From Pirellulaceae bacterium (lineage in GTDB: Bacteria > Planctomycetota > Planctomycetia > Pirellulales > Pirellulaceae), in NCBI GenBank assembly GCA_024102795.1, contig JAGFJK010000339.1, forward strand, positions 1 to 36,908: a stretch of 36,908 nt of DNA, given 5' to 3'. The position numbers and the translations under genes were made by a program. Positions 29,189 through 36,316 of the stretch are shown here, one piece after another. Positions within the stretch are counted from its first letter, which is position 1. Every line of letters begins with the position of its first letter. The notes below the pieces were generated by a model. It saw only the letters and a list, made by a program, of their open reading frames with translations, had not been told where the DNA came from and ran no database searches.

Positions 29189-29944
29189 ATGCACGCCAGA
29201 ATCGCTTGGTTGCTCGCCGCGCTGAGTTGCGCCGCGATCTGTACCTGGCCCGCTCCAGTCCGCGGCGGCGAGCCGCCCGTGATGATTGGCTTGAAGGCCG
29301 AACTGGCGTCGGCCGACGACCGCCAGCGTCACAAGTTCGATGGTCCGGGAGGTCTGATCGTGCTGGGCATACTGCCTAAGGGGCCGGCCGCACAGGCTGG
29401 CTTGCAAGTCGGCGACTTGCTGGTGGTGGTGGAAGGCCAGCGGTTGACCGATCCACGTCAACTGCACGCGGCGCTGCGCGACGGTGGCGGCGCGGAACTG
29501 AGAATCGACTACCTGCGCGACGGAATCAAGCAAACCGCGCTGATCACACCCGTCACGCGCCGCGATCTGGACCTGCTGGGCGAGGAGGCCGAGCAGCTTG
29601 CGCGCGACAACGGGCTGGGCGACGGGCTGAGTGGCTTGCTCAAGAACTTCTCGCCGTCCGATCTGCTCAACCTGGGTGACCTGGAGATCGATGTGCGCCG
29701 CGGCGGATCGTCGTCGCGGACCGATGACGAACTGGAGCGGGCGATCCAGGGCAGCCGCGATCCGATCGCCATCTACGGGCGGATCAACGTCGGGCAGTTG
29801 CTGAGCGGTTTGTGGTCGGGCGATTCGCCGGCCGACTCGCAGCGGCTGGAGGCGAAGGTGGAGCGGCTGCAGCGCGAGTTGAACGAGCTGAAAGCGCGGC
29901 TGGAAGCCTTGGAGCCGAGCCCGTCGACACCGCAAGTGAAGTAG
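29189..29944 (+). CDS. Secreted PDZ-domain protein
   Basis: This 251-residue protein has a signal peptide (about residues 1-27, WLLAALSCAAICTWP then VRGGEPP). One PDZ domain follows at about residues 45-120, recognised by GLIVLGILPKGPAAQAGLQVGDLLVVVEGQ and quoted here only as GILPKGPAAQAGLQVGDLL. There is no protease domain, so it is not a DegP-type enzyme. The C-terminal 40 residues form a charged heptad-like coiled coil (LEAKVERLQRELNELKARLE). It may be an exported scaffold or adaptor. No partner is obvious; the sulfatase gene follows after 56 bases on the same strand. Confidence 0.85.
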   Translation: MHARIAWLLAALSCAAICTWPAPVRGGEPPVMIGLKAELASADDRQRHKFDGPGGLIVLGILPKGPAAQAGLQVGDLLVVVEGQRLTDPRQLHAALRDGGGAELRIDYLRDGIKQTALITPVTRRDLDLLGEEAEQLARDNGLGDGLSGLLKNFSPSDLLNLGDLEIDVRRGGSSSRTDDELERAIQGSRDPIAIYGRINVGQLLSGLWSGDSPADSQRLEAKVERLQRELNELKARLEALEPSPSTPQVK

Positions 29945-29946
29945 TT

Positions 29947-29963
29947 GTCAGTTGTCAGTTGTT
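29947..29963. repeat. Short repeat after the PDZ gene
   Basis: GTCAGTTGTCAGTTGTT starts two bases after the PDZ-gene stop codon and is the exact counterpart of 24664-24680 read on the other strand. It contains two units of GTCAGTT. Its position right after a stop codon in both places is the only clue to any role. Confidence 0.7.
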
Positions 29964-30000
29964 TCGATCTGACTAATCTTTTGGCCGCGGATCGCATCCG

Positions 30001-31431
30001 ATGAGATCACTTGTCCTGCTGCCGTTCTGCATTGTTATGGTCTGCCTGCCGGCGGTGCTGGCCGCGGCCCAGACCGGCGATCGGCCGAACATCGTGCTGG
30101 TGATGGCCGACGACCAGGGTTGGGGCGACATGGCCTACAACGGTCATCCGCTGTTGAAGACGCCGCACTTCGACGCGGCCGCCGCGGCCGGATTGCGCTT
30201 CGACCGCTTCTACGCGGCGGCCCCGGTCTGTTCGCCGACGCGCGGCAGCGTGCTGACTGGCCGGCATCCGAATCGCTACGGCGTCTTCAAGTGGGGCTAC
30301 CCGATTCGCCCTCAGGAGGTCACCCTGGCCGAAGCGCTGCGTTCGGCCGGCTATGCGACCGGGCACTTCGGCAAGTGGCATCTTGGTTCGGTGCGAGCGG
30401 GCAGCCCGGTGCATCCGGGGCACAACGGGTTTGACGAGTGGTGGAGCGCGCCGAATTTCTTTGACAACGACCCGATCCTCAGCCACCAGGGAAAGGCCGT
30501 GCCGCTGACGGGCGAAAGCTCCGAGGTGACGGTGGACAAGGCGCTCGAGTGGATGCGGGGGCAAGTCGCCAAGGGCGGACCCTTTCTGGCCGTCGTCTGG
30601 TTCGGATCGCCTCACGGTCCGCACCAGGCCGCGGAGCGTGACCGGGCGCTGTACGACGATCAGCCGAAGAATCGGCAACATTTTCTGGGCGAGGTGACGG
30701 GCATGGATCGCGCGTTCGGCAAGCTGCGCGACGCGCTGGCTGAGCTGGAGATCCGCGACAACACGATTCTCTGGTACTGCAGCGACAACGGCGCGCTGCC
30801 GGGAGTGGGTTCCAGCGGCGGGCACCGCGGCAACAAGGGGCAGGTCTACGAGGGCGGGCTGCTGGTGCCGGCCATTCTGGAATGGCCCGCTCGCCTGAAG
30901 GACGCCCGCGGCACGAACGTCCGCTGCAATACGTGCGACATTTATCCCACGCTGCTGGAGTTGGCCGGCGTGAAGCCGGACCGGCAACCGCCGCTGGACG
31001 GGATCAGCCTGGTGCCGCTGATCGACGGGCGGACCGAGCAACGGCCGCGAGGCATGGGATTCTGGGATTATCCGATCGCCGGCATCGGCACGCCTTCCGC
31101 GAAGTGGATGTCCGAGCTGCTGGCGGCTCAGCAGGCCGGCGGCGATCTGGAACCGCACGAATCCAGCCGGAACGCCGCCCGGTTGCCCGATCCGGCCTAT
31201 CCGCTCGACAGGTTCCCCGGCCACGCGGCCTGGATCGAAGGCGATTGGAAACTGCATCGCCTGGAGGCTCGCGGCGGCACGGTCCGCTGGGAACTGTACG
31301 ACCTGGCGGCCGATCCCCACGAACAAATGGACCACTGGGCGGACCAGCCCGCGCGGGGCGCTCGCATGCGGGCCGCCCTGGAAGACTGGCTCGCGTCGGT
31401 CACTCGGAGTTTAAACGGCGAGGATTATTAG
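30001..31431 (+). CDS. Type I sulfatase (arylsulfatase A family)
   Basis: This is an exported 476-residue sulfatase. A signal peptide covers about residues 1-23 (LVLLPFCIVMVCLPAVL). The metal-binding IVLVMADDQGWGDM (Asp37, Asp38) follows. The activation motif CSPTR (Cys77 then SPTR) is the substrate for formylglycine-generating enzyme. Also present are ATGHFGKWHLG and the C-terminal YDLAADPHEQ. The length is normal for the family. Such enzymes remove sulfate from algal or host polysaccharides. The substrate cannot be read from sequence, and no glycoside hydrolase or lyase is encoded nearby to hint at one. The stop is 10 bases before a REP-like array. Confidence 0.95.
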   Translation: MRSLVLLPFCIVMVCLPAVLAAAQTGDRPNIVLVMADDQGWGDMAYNGHPLLKTPHFDAAAAAGLRFDRFYAAAPVCSPTRGSVLTGRHPNRYGVFKWGYPIRPQEVTLAEALRSAGYATGHFGKWHLGSVRAGSPVHPGHNGFDEWWSAPNFFDNDPILSHQGKAVPLTGESSEVTVDKALEWMRGQVAKGGPFLAVVWFGSPHGPHQAAERDRALYDDQPKNRQHFLGEVTGMDRAFGKLRDALAELEIRDNTILWYCSDNGALPGVGSSGGHRGNKGQVYEGGLLVPAILEWPARLKDARGTNVRCNTCDIYPTLLELAGVKPDRQPPLDGISLVPLIDGRTEQRPRGMGFWDYPIAGIGTPSAKWMSELLAAQQAGGDLEPHESSRNAARLPDPAYPLDRFPGHAAWIEGDWKLHRLEARGGTVRWELYDLAADPHEQMDHWADQPARGARMRAALEDWLASVTRSLNGEDY

Positions 31432-31441
31432 CGGTTGATAG

Positions 31442-31571
31442 TCGCCTTTCGCTCCGCGAAAGTAGCGTCATAGTCGCCTTTCGCTCCGCGAAAGTAGCGC
31501 GCGGCGCACCTCCACTTTCCACAGGGTATTGCTTACCAGCTTCCACGCTACTTTCGCGGAGCGAAAGGCGA
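31442..31571. repeat. REP-like array: two direct copies and one inverted copy
   Basis: Direct copies lie at 31442-31467 and 31474-31499 (32-base period, linker TCATAG, as at 20496). An inverted copy lies at 31546-31571 after a 46-base spacer. The array lies between the sulfatase and DUF1501 genes. Read through, the inverted copy encodes ATFAERKATK, which creates a false N-terminal extension for the DUF1501 reading frame. Confidence 0.93.
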
Positions 31572-31606
31572 CAAAGGACGATCGCACGTCGTCAACGAGG
31601 GATACC

Positions 31607-32875
31607 ATGTCGCAGTTACCGGAAATGGCGCACCACAGTCGCCGCACGATGCTCAAGGGTCTGCTGGCCACGGCCGGCGGGACGGCCGTGATGAATTGGG
31701 GAGGCCTGTTTCGGTCGGCGGCCGCGGCCGATCAGGTGCAGCGGCAAGGCAAGCGCTGCATTCTGATCTGGCTTAACGGCGGTTGCAGCCAGTTCGAAAC
31801 GTTCGACATGAAGGTGGGCCGGCCGACGGGCGGACCCTTTCGCGAGATTGGCACCAACCTGCCGGGCACGAAGATCTGCGAGCTGATGCCGCGGATCGCC
31901 GAGCGGATGGACAAGCTGACCGTGATCCGCTCGATGCACACGTCGCAGATCGATCATCCGGGCGGGATCTACCTGATGCACACCGGCTATGCGCCGGCGG
32001 CCAACGTGCGTTTTCCGGAGATCGGAGCGATCGTGGCTCGTTACAGCGGCCGGCCGGAGTCGGACTTGCCGAACTTCATCAAGATCTCGTCGCAGGGCGA
32101 TGCCGGCAGCGGGTTCCTCGGTCCTCGCTACCAGCCGTTTCAGTTGGATCAGGACGGCAAGCTGCCGCCGTTCAGCAGTTCGCAGTTGTCGGCCCAGGCG
32201 GAAGGGCTGCGGCACGAGTTGCGGGATTTCCTGGAAGCCGGCTTTGCCGCTCGATCGGCCGCCGAACCGGCGCGCATGCACCGCGAGGCGTACGAGCAGG
32301 CTCGCCGCCTGCAGCACGTCCGCGACGTGTTCCAGATCGACCAGCAATGGGAGCGGTATCGTGAGCAGTACGGCGATTCGAAGCTTGGCCGCCGCTGCCT
32401 GCTGGCTCGCTGTCTGATCGAAGCCGGAGTGTCCTTCGTCGAGGTGGGGCAAAGCGGTTACGACACGCATGCCGACAACTTCAGCGGGCACAAGGCGCTG
32501 GTGCCCTGCATGGACCAGGCCTGGGCCGGACTGCTGGACGACCTGGAGGAGCGGGGGCTGCTGCGGGATACGCTGGTGGTCTGGATGGGCGAGATCGGCC
32601 GCACGCCGAACATCAACAACCGCAGCGGCCGCGACCACTACGTTCGCTGCTGGTCGACCGCGCTGGCGGGAGCGGGCATCAAGCGCGGGCTGGTGTACGG
32701 ATCGACGGACGAGGATGGCCGGGACGTGCGGGACAGCCCGGTGACCGAAGCCGATTTCTTCGCCACGGTCTACTCGGCCCTGGGCATCAATCCGGCGATT
32801 GAAAACTACTCCGGCGTGCGCCCCATACCGCTGGCCCCGTTCGGTCATCGAGTGGTGGCGGACCTACTAGCCTGA
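31607..32875 (+). CDS. DUF1501 protein with twin-arginine signal
   Basis: This 422-residue member of the DUF1501 family is related to alkaline-phosphatase-like or sulfatase-fold proteins and abundant in planctomycetes. I start it at MSQLPEMAHHSRRTM, where GAGG precedes the ATG; the frame continues upstream only through repeat DNA. The N-terminus has HHSRRTMLKGLLATAGGTA, a twin-arginine export signal ending near AAAAD. Family features are CILIWLNGGCSQFETFDMK, MHTSQIDHPGGIYLMHTG, VEVGQSGYDTHADNF and WMGEIGRTPNINNRSGRDHY. It is followed after 13 bases by a WD40 gene, so the two are probably co-transcribed. The function is unknown. Confidence 0.92.
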   Translation: MSQLPEMAHHSRRTMLKGLLATAGGTAVMNWGGLFRSAAAADQVQRQGKRCILIWLNGGCSQFETFDMKVGRPTGGPFREIGTNLPGTKICELMPRIAERMDKLTVIRSMHTSQIDHPGGIYLMHTGYAPAANVRFPEIGAIVARYSGRPESDLPNFIKISSQGDAGSGFLGPRYQPFQLDQDGKLPPFSSSQLSAQAEGLRHELRDFLEAGFAARSAAEPARMHREAYEQARRLQHVRDVFQIDQQWERYREQYGDSKLGRRCLLARCLIEAGVSFVEVGQSGYDTHADNFSGHKALVPCMDQAWAGLLDDLEERGLLRDTLVVWMGEIGRTPNINNRSGRDHYVRCWSTALAGAGIKRGLVYGSTDEDGRDVRDSPVTEADFFATVYSALGINPAIENYSGVRPIPLAPFGHRVVADLLA

Positions 32876-32888
32876 TTGGACAAAGCTC

Positions 32889-33971
32889 ATGCAAATCGGC
32901 AAGGCACGGCAGGTCTGGCAGTTGGAGTTCGCCGGCGAATGGCCGACCAGCGTGGCGTTTCTGGGCGACAGCCGCCATCTGGCGGCGGGGAATCGCCAGG
33001 GCGACATTCGCGTGTGGCAGTTGCCAGAACCACCCGTCCCGGTCGAGGGCGGCAAGTCCGAAACGGCTCCCGACACCCCGCCCGCTGGCCAACTGAAAGG
33101 CCACGACAACGGCATCACGCACCTGCTGGCCACGCCCGACGGGCGCACGTTGATTTCGGCCAGTCTGGATCGGACGGTGCGGTTGTGGGATCCGCGGGCG
33201 GACGCTGACGGTGCCAAGCAAGTGCTGGCGGGCCACCGCGACTGGGTGCAGGCGCTGGGGATCAGCGGCGATGGGCGGCGGTTGATCAGCGGCGACGACT
33301 CGTGCCTGACGATCGTCTGGGACCTGGCAACGGGCGCGGAGCTGACGCGCTGGACGGGCTACGATCGAGTGTGGGTCACGGCGGCGGCGCTGTCGCCCGA
33401 CGGATCGCGAGCGTTCACGGCCGAATATGCCGACGGGCGCGGCAGCTTCGACCGGCCCGCCGCTCAAGCTCGCTTCTGGAACGCGACCGATAGCAGCCTG
33501 CAGCAGGATCTGCTCAAGGTCTGGTTACCCGACATCAAGGACCAGGATCGGGGCGACACGTACGGTTACGCGCAGGCCTGGGGCAAGCTGTTCGGCCGCG
33601 GGCTGGTGTGCGCCGCGTTTTCGCCCGACGGCAGCCTGCTGGCCGTGGGGCAAGGCGGAGAAACGGGCACGGGCAAGGTGCATCTGGTGGACGTGGCCAG
33701 CGGCCAGATCGCGCGGACCGTGTCGGGGCACCAGTACGGCGTGTGCGATCTGTGCTTTTCGGCCGACGGCAAGTACATTCTTTCGTGCGGCCGCGACACC
33801 ATGGTCCGCATCTGCCAGGTATCGGATGGCCAGGAGGTGTTGACGCTGGGCAAGAGCCGCGGCGGGCAGTTCAAGGACTGGCTGCATGCCCTGGCCGTTT
33901 CGCCCGACCAGCAGTGGGTGGCCGCCGCCGACATCGCCGGCCTGGTCCACGTCTGGCAACTGGAATCCTGA
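32889..33971 (+). CDS. WD40-repeat beta-propeller protein
   Basis: This 360-residue protein is made almost entirely of WD40-like repeats. Seven blades can be read, ending in DIRVWQLPE, TVRLWDPRA, TIVWDLATG, a divergent blade around ARFWNATD, KVHLVDVASG, MVRICQVSDG and LVHVWQLES. Seven blades would close a standard propeller. There is no signal peptide, so it appears cytoplasmic even though the preceding DUF1501 protein is exported. Planctomycetes often pair such proteins with DUF1501 or DUF1549 genes. A scaffold role is likely, but the partner is unknown. Confidence 0.9.
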   Translation: MQIGKARQVWQLEFAGEWPTSVAFLGDSRHLAAGNRQGDIRVWQLPEPPVPVEGGKSETAPDTPPAGQLKGHDNGITHLLATPDGRTLISASLDRTVRLWDPRADADGAKQVLAGHRDWVQALGISGDGRRLISGDDSCLTIVWDLATGAELTRWTGYDRVWVTAAALSPDGSRAFTAEYADGRGSFDRPAAQARFWNATDSSLQQDLLKVWLPDIKDQDRGDTYGYAQAWGKLFGRGLVCAAFSPDGSLLAVGQGGETGTGKVHLVDVASGQIARTVSGHQYGVCDLCFSADGKYILSCGRDTMVRICQVSDGQEVLTLGKSRGGQFKDWLHALAVSPDQQWVAAADIAGLVHVWQLES

Positions 33972-34294
33972 TCGTCGCCTGTGGCTTCCAGGCTGTGAAC
34001 GCTGCACCCAGTGCTACGGCATGCAGGAGATAGCCTTTCCCAGCGTGCATTCCGGCAGCCAGGTTGCCGTCACGGCAGTTCAACGAACATCGGCCTTTCG
34101 GAGCCCACCTCTTTCCAACCCAACCGCCCCATTCAACGCCGCCACCTGGCCGCGTCGAGTTGCACGCGAGCGGCGGTTCGCTCGATGCCGCACTCAGCCG
34201 CCACCTCGGTCGAGGTCTGCCAGAGTTAGTTGGCCATCCGGCCTCCCCCGGCGCCCGCAACAACGCCACCCTGCGAGCTGCCGTTGCACGCCCA
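33972..34294. other. Intergenic stretch without recognised gene
   Basis: Short open frames exist on both strands, but none has family resemblance, a ribosome site or a sensible composition. The sequence may be decayed mobile-element DNA, since an istA remnant starts at its right edge. I could not match it to any known part of an IS21 element. Confidence 0.5.
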
Positions 34295-34618
34295 CTATGC
34301 TGATGCCCTCAGCGTCGTTCCCCCTGTGCATCGGCCATCCTTCCCGGAGCGTGAACCGTAGACCGCCCCATTCCCACGCCCCGCGGGGAAACCTTTATGC
34401 ACGCCTGCCGAAAGGACACGCTCCGCCCAAGCTTCGACGAACACTTCCAGACGGGTTCGCCAGGATCGGGGAGCGGCCAGTTCCGACGACAGCCCTCCCA
34501 GAGCTCGATACTTGCGTGCAGTCTTCTCGTCCATGCCCGACCTCCGTGCCGATGCCGCCAGATTCCAACCCTGGGCCAGAAATTGCCGCAGGGTTCGTAC
34601 GTGCCTATCCTCAACTAT
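34295..34618 (-). pseudogene. Truncated IS21-family transposase istA remnant
   Basis: The minus-strand frame from 34618 reads as the N-terminus of an IS21-type IstA. A helix-turn-helix-like stretch (TLRQFLAQGWNLAASARRSG) is followed by MDEKTARKYRALGGLSSELA, then PRSWRTRLEVFVEAWAE, close to the ARKYR...WRTRPDPFAEVWPE pattern of that family from memory. Similarity stops there; the frame ends 107 codons in, where the family continues for several hundred residues. A perfect AGGAGG lies five bases before an ATA codon at 34618, so the original ATG start seems to have mutated. No istB is present, so the copy is dead. Confidence 0.75.
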
Positions 34619-34670
34619 CGCAACCTCCTGTGAAATAGGGCGTTACCATTATCGTCCAAACGCTCCGATC

Positions 34671-34766
34671 CGGGATTTGTAATTGTCGCTCGCGAGACCC
34701 TCTCATGGGGGTTACAGTCGGGATTTCTAATTGTCGCCGGGCGGGAGAAATAGTTGTTGCTAGACA
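34671..34766 (-). mobile_element. IS21-family terminal repeats upstream of the istA remnant
   Basis: On the minus strand GCGACAATTAGAAATCCCG (34719-34737) and GCGACAATTACAAATCCCG (34671-34689) are 19-base direct repeats, 48 bases apart, with one mismatch. Multiple internal repeats of this kind at the istA-proximal end are typical of IS21-family elements. The outer terminus may be the TGTCTA whose complement is at 34761-34766, but this is a guess because the other end of the element is missing. Confidence 0.65.
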
Positions 34767-34804
34767 CGCCTGATTCGTTTCTAACACGGTTCTTCCACTT
34801 GTGT

Positions 34805-34833
34805 TGACGTTGTTTGTCGAAACTTGGATATTG
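34805..34833 (+). promoter_or_regulatory. Candidate sigma70-type promoter for the radical SAM operon
   Basis: TTGACG at 34805-34810 is followed after 17 bases by GATATT at 34828-34833. The -35 match is good and the -10 match is weak. It lies in the AT-richer DNA about 110 bases before the radical SAM start and outside the IS21 terminal repeats. The assignment is by eye only. Confidence 0.3.
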
Positions 34834-34940
34834 TTACAAACTTAGTAGGCTGAACCACCTGCTTCATTCTGCAGGATGGCACCAACTCCGGGGCAATGCT
34901 CGACGCTGGTGGACTTTTCGGGCGAAGGAGTAACGGTTTC

Positions 34941-35894
34941 ATGAAGCATGTCCAGGCTCTCAAATCCACTTCTATTGCCGGCCGCGCCCCCAAAGTACGA
35001 CTTGGACCGGCAGGTCTTCATTTGTTTGATCGAGCGTCTGGCATAAACATTCTCGTCGACGAAGTCAGCATCCCGCCCGAGATGTGGGCGATTGGTCCAC
35101 GAAACGTGTCAATTGCACTGACTAACACTTGCGATTTGGACTGCCCATATTGCTACGCGCCAAAGCAACCCGCTAGTCTGCAGCGTGATCGCCTACTTCA
35201 ATGGCTGACCGATTTGGACGCCAATGGAACGCTTGGCGTAGGGTTCGGCGGCGGTGAGCCGACTCAATATCCGCAGTTTTCCGACTTGTGCCGCCGCGTA
35301 TCGTCTTGCACATCTCTGGCTGTCACATTTACCACTCACGGGCATCGGATCGATGATGCCCTTGCAGATAAACTACGCGGCCACGTGCATTTTATCCGAC
35401 TAAGCATGGACGGTGTAGGTAGGACGTACGAGACGCTGCGACGTAGAAGTTTTAAGGCCTTTCTCAATTCTATTCGACGGGTGCGCGGGATTTCGCCATT
35501 CGGAATAAACTACGTTGTTAATTCGATGACTCTGAACGACCTCGATCGCGCGGCTGCACTGGCAGCGGACGCTGGGGCGGCGGAGTTCCTGCTTCTGCCC
35601 GAACAGCCAGCTCGCGGCCGCCCTGGAATCGATCATTCTACGCATGACCTGCTCAGCGAGTGGGTTATTTCATACCAGGGATGTGTTCCACTCAGGGTAA
35701 GTGAAGCGGGGGCATTTGGCTTGCGATTCTGCGACCCAATGCCGTCAGAGTCCGGCTTACGTGCTTACGCGCACATTGACGCGTTCGGAGTACTTCGGAA
35801 CTCATCGTTTGACGCCGGCGGTATACATATTGGCTGCGGCCGAGTACTCGATGCTATAAATGCGCTCGACTCGATGAACAGGAGTGTGAGATGA
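34941..35894 (+). CDS. Radical SAM enzyme of unknown function
   Basis: This 317-residue radical SAM protein binds a 4Fe-4S cluster through CDLDCPYC (Cys64, Cys68, Cys71) and has the SAM-binding GGGEPT (residues 103-108). I start it at MKHVQALKST, with AAGGAG 11 bases upstream; an in-frame ATG at 34896 is possible. The C-terminal part (AYAHIDAFGVLRNSSFDAGG and then IHIGCGRV) resembles a SPASM layout but lacks its cysteine set, so an auxiliary cluster is unlikely. It is not viperin-like: the NxxCNLxCxYCF pattern is absent. The gene overlaps the next by four bases and lies in lower-GC DNA, which suggests recent acquisition as part of an operon. The substrate may be a peptide, nucleotide or partner protein. 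Confidence 0.85.
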   Translation: MKHVQALKSTSIAGRAPKVRLGPAGLHLFDRASGINILVDEVSIPPEMWAIGPRNVSIALTNTCDLDCPYCYAPKQPASLQRDRLLQWLTDLDANGTLGVGFGGGEPTQYPQFSDLCRRVSSCTSLAVTFTTHGHRIDDALADKLRGHVHFIRLSMDGVGRTYETLRRRSFKAFLNSIRRVRGISPFGINYVVNSMTLNDLDRAAALAADAGAAEFLLLPEQPARGRPGIDHSTHDLLSEWVISYQGCVPLRVSEAGAFGLRFCDPMPSESGLRAYAHIDAFGVLRNSSFDAGGIHIGCGRVLDAINALDSMNRSVR

Positions 35895-36316
35895 AGATCT
35901 GGAAGGCATACGGGTCGGAACACTCGATGAACCTTGTGATGATTGGGCACTTTAAGACCATCGACGATGCTAAGCGAGCCAAAGAACTGATAGACGAGAT
36001 TAGTGCCGTGATAGGACAAGCCTCTCCAGAGCCAATGGGCGATCTGCCCCCTAGTGAGCGCCGCTTCAGCGACGAGATAAGACAGGTATTTGAGAAGTCG
36101 CGCCTGCACACGCTTGGTCCCGCTGAGCTAGAGCAGTTCCTATACGACATCCACGTGGAACTAAAGGGCAGTGATATCGTGGTTTCAACGGACGAGTCCG
36201 AGATTTCTGCGTTTTTGAAGGTGCTGATTGAGAACGGGGCCAAGGTCGAGATCTATTCAGCGCACGACTACCCGAACGAGAACGACAGTCACGGGCAGGA
36301 AGATACTGACGAATGA
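35891..36316 (+). CDS. Small acidic protein, DUF6375-like
   Basis: This 141-residue protein begins MKIWKAYGSEHSMNLVMIG and continues HFKTIDDAKRAKELIDEI. I associate this pattern from memory with DUF6375, a family of unknown function. The alternating strands and helices would fit a small ferredoxin-like or ACT-like alpha/beta fold. The C-terminus is strongly acidic (NENDSHGQEDTDE). It overlaps both neighbours by ATGA junctions, so all three proteins are probably made together and may form a complex. No catalytic motif is visible; it could be an adaptor or substrate of the radical SAM enzyme. The gene is real; the family name needs a search. Confidence 0.8.
   Translation: MKIWKAYGSEHSMNLVMIGHFKTIDDAKRAKELIDEISAVIGQASPEPMGDLPPSERRFSDEIRQVFEKSRLHTLGPAELEQFLYDIHVELKGSDIVVSTDESEISAFLKVLIENGAKVEIYSAHDYPNENDSHGQEDTDE

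Noticed and set aside
31529-31606. Upstream extension of the DUF1501 gene containing FAERKATK
   Set aside because: The codons come from the REP-like repeat; the ribosome site and twin-arginine signal fit the ATG at 31607.
34100-34260. attC-like integron recombination site
   Set aside because: Imperfect palindromes exist, but the GTTRRRY and RYYYAAC core sites cannot be aligned and no integrase is present.
33871-34269. Minus-strand open frame of 132 codons overlapping the WD40 end
   Set aside because: It has no family resemblance or plausible ribosome site and is composed of antisense and apparently decayed DNA.
34941-35894. Prokaryotic viperin identity for the radical SAM protein
   Set aside because: The cluster motif context and the C-terminal part do not match viperin, and no nucleotide-kinase neighbour is seen.
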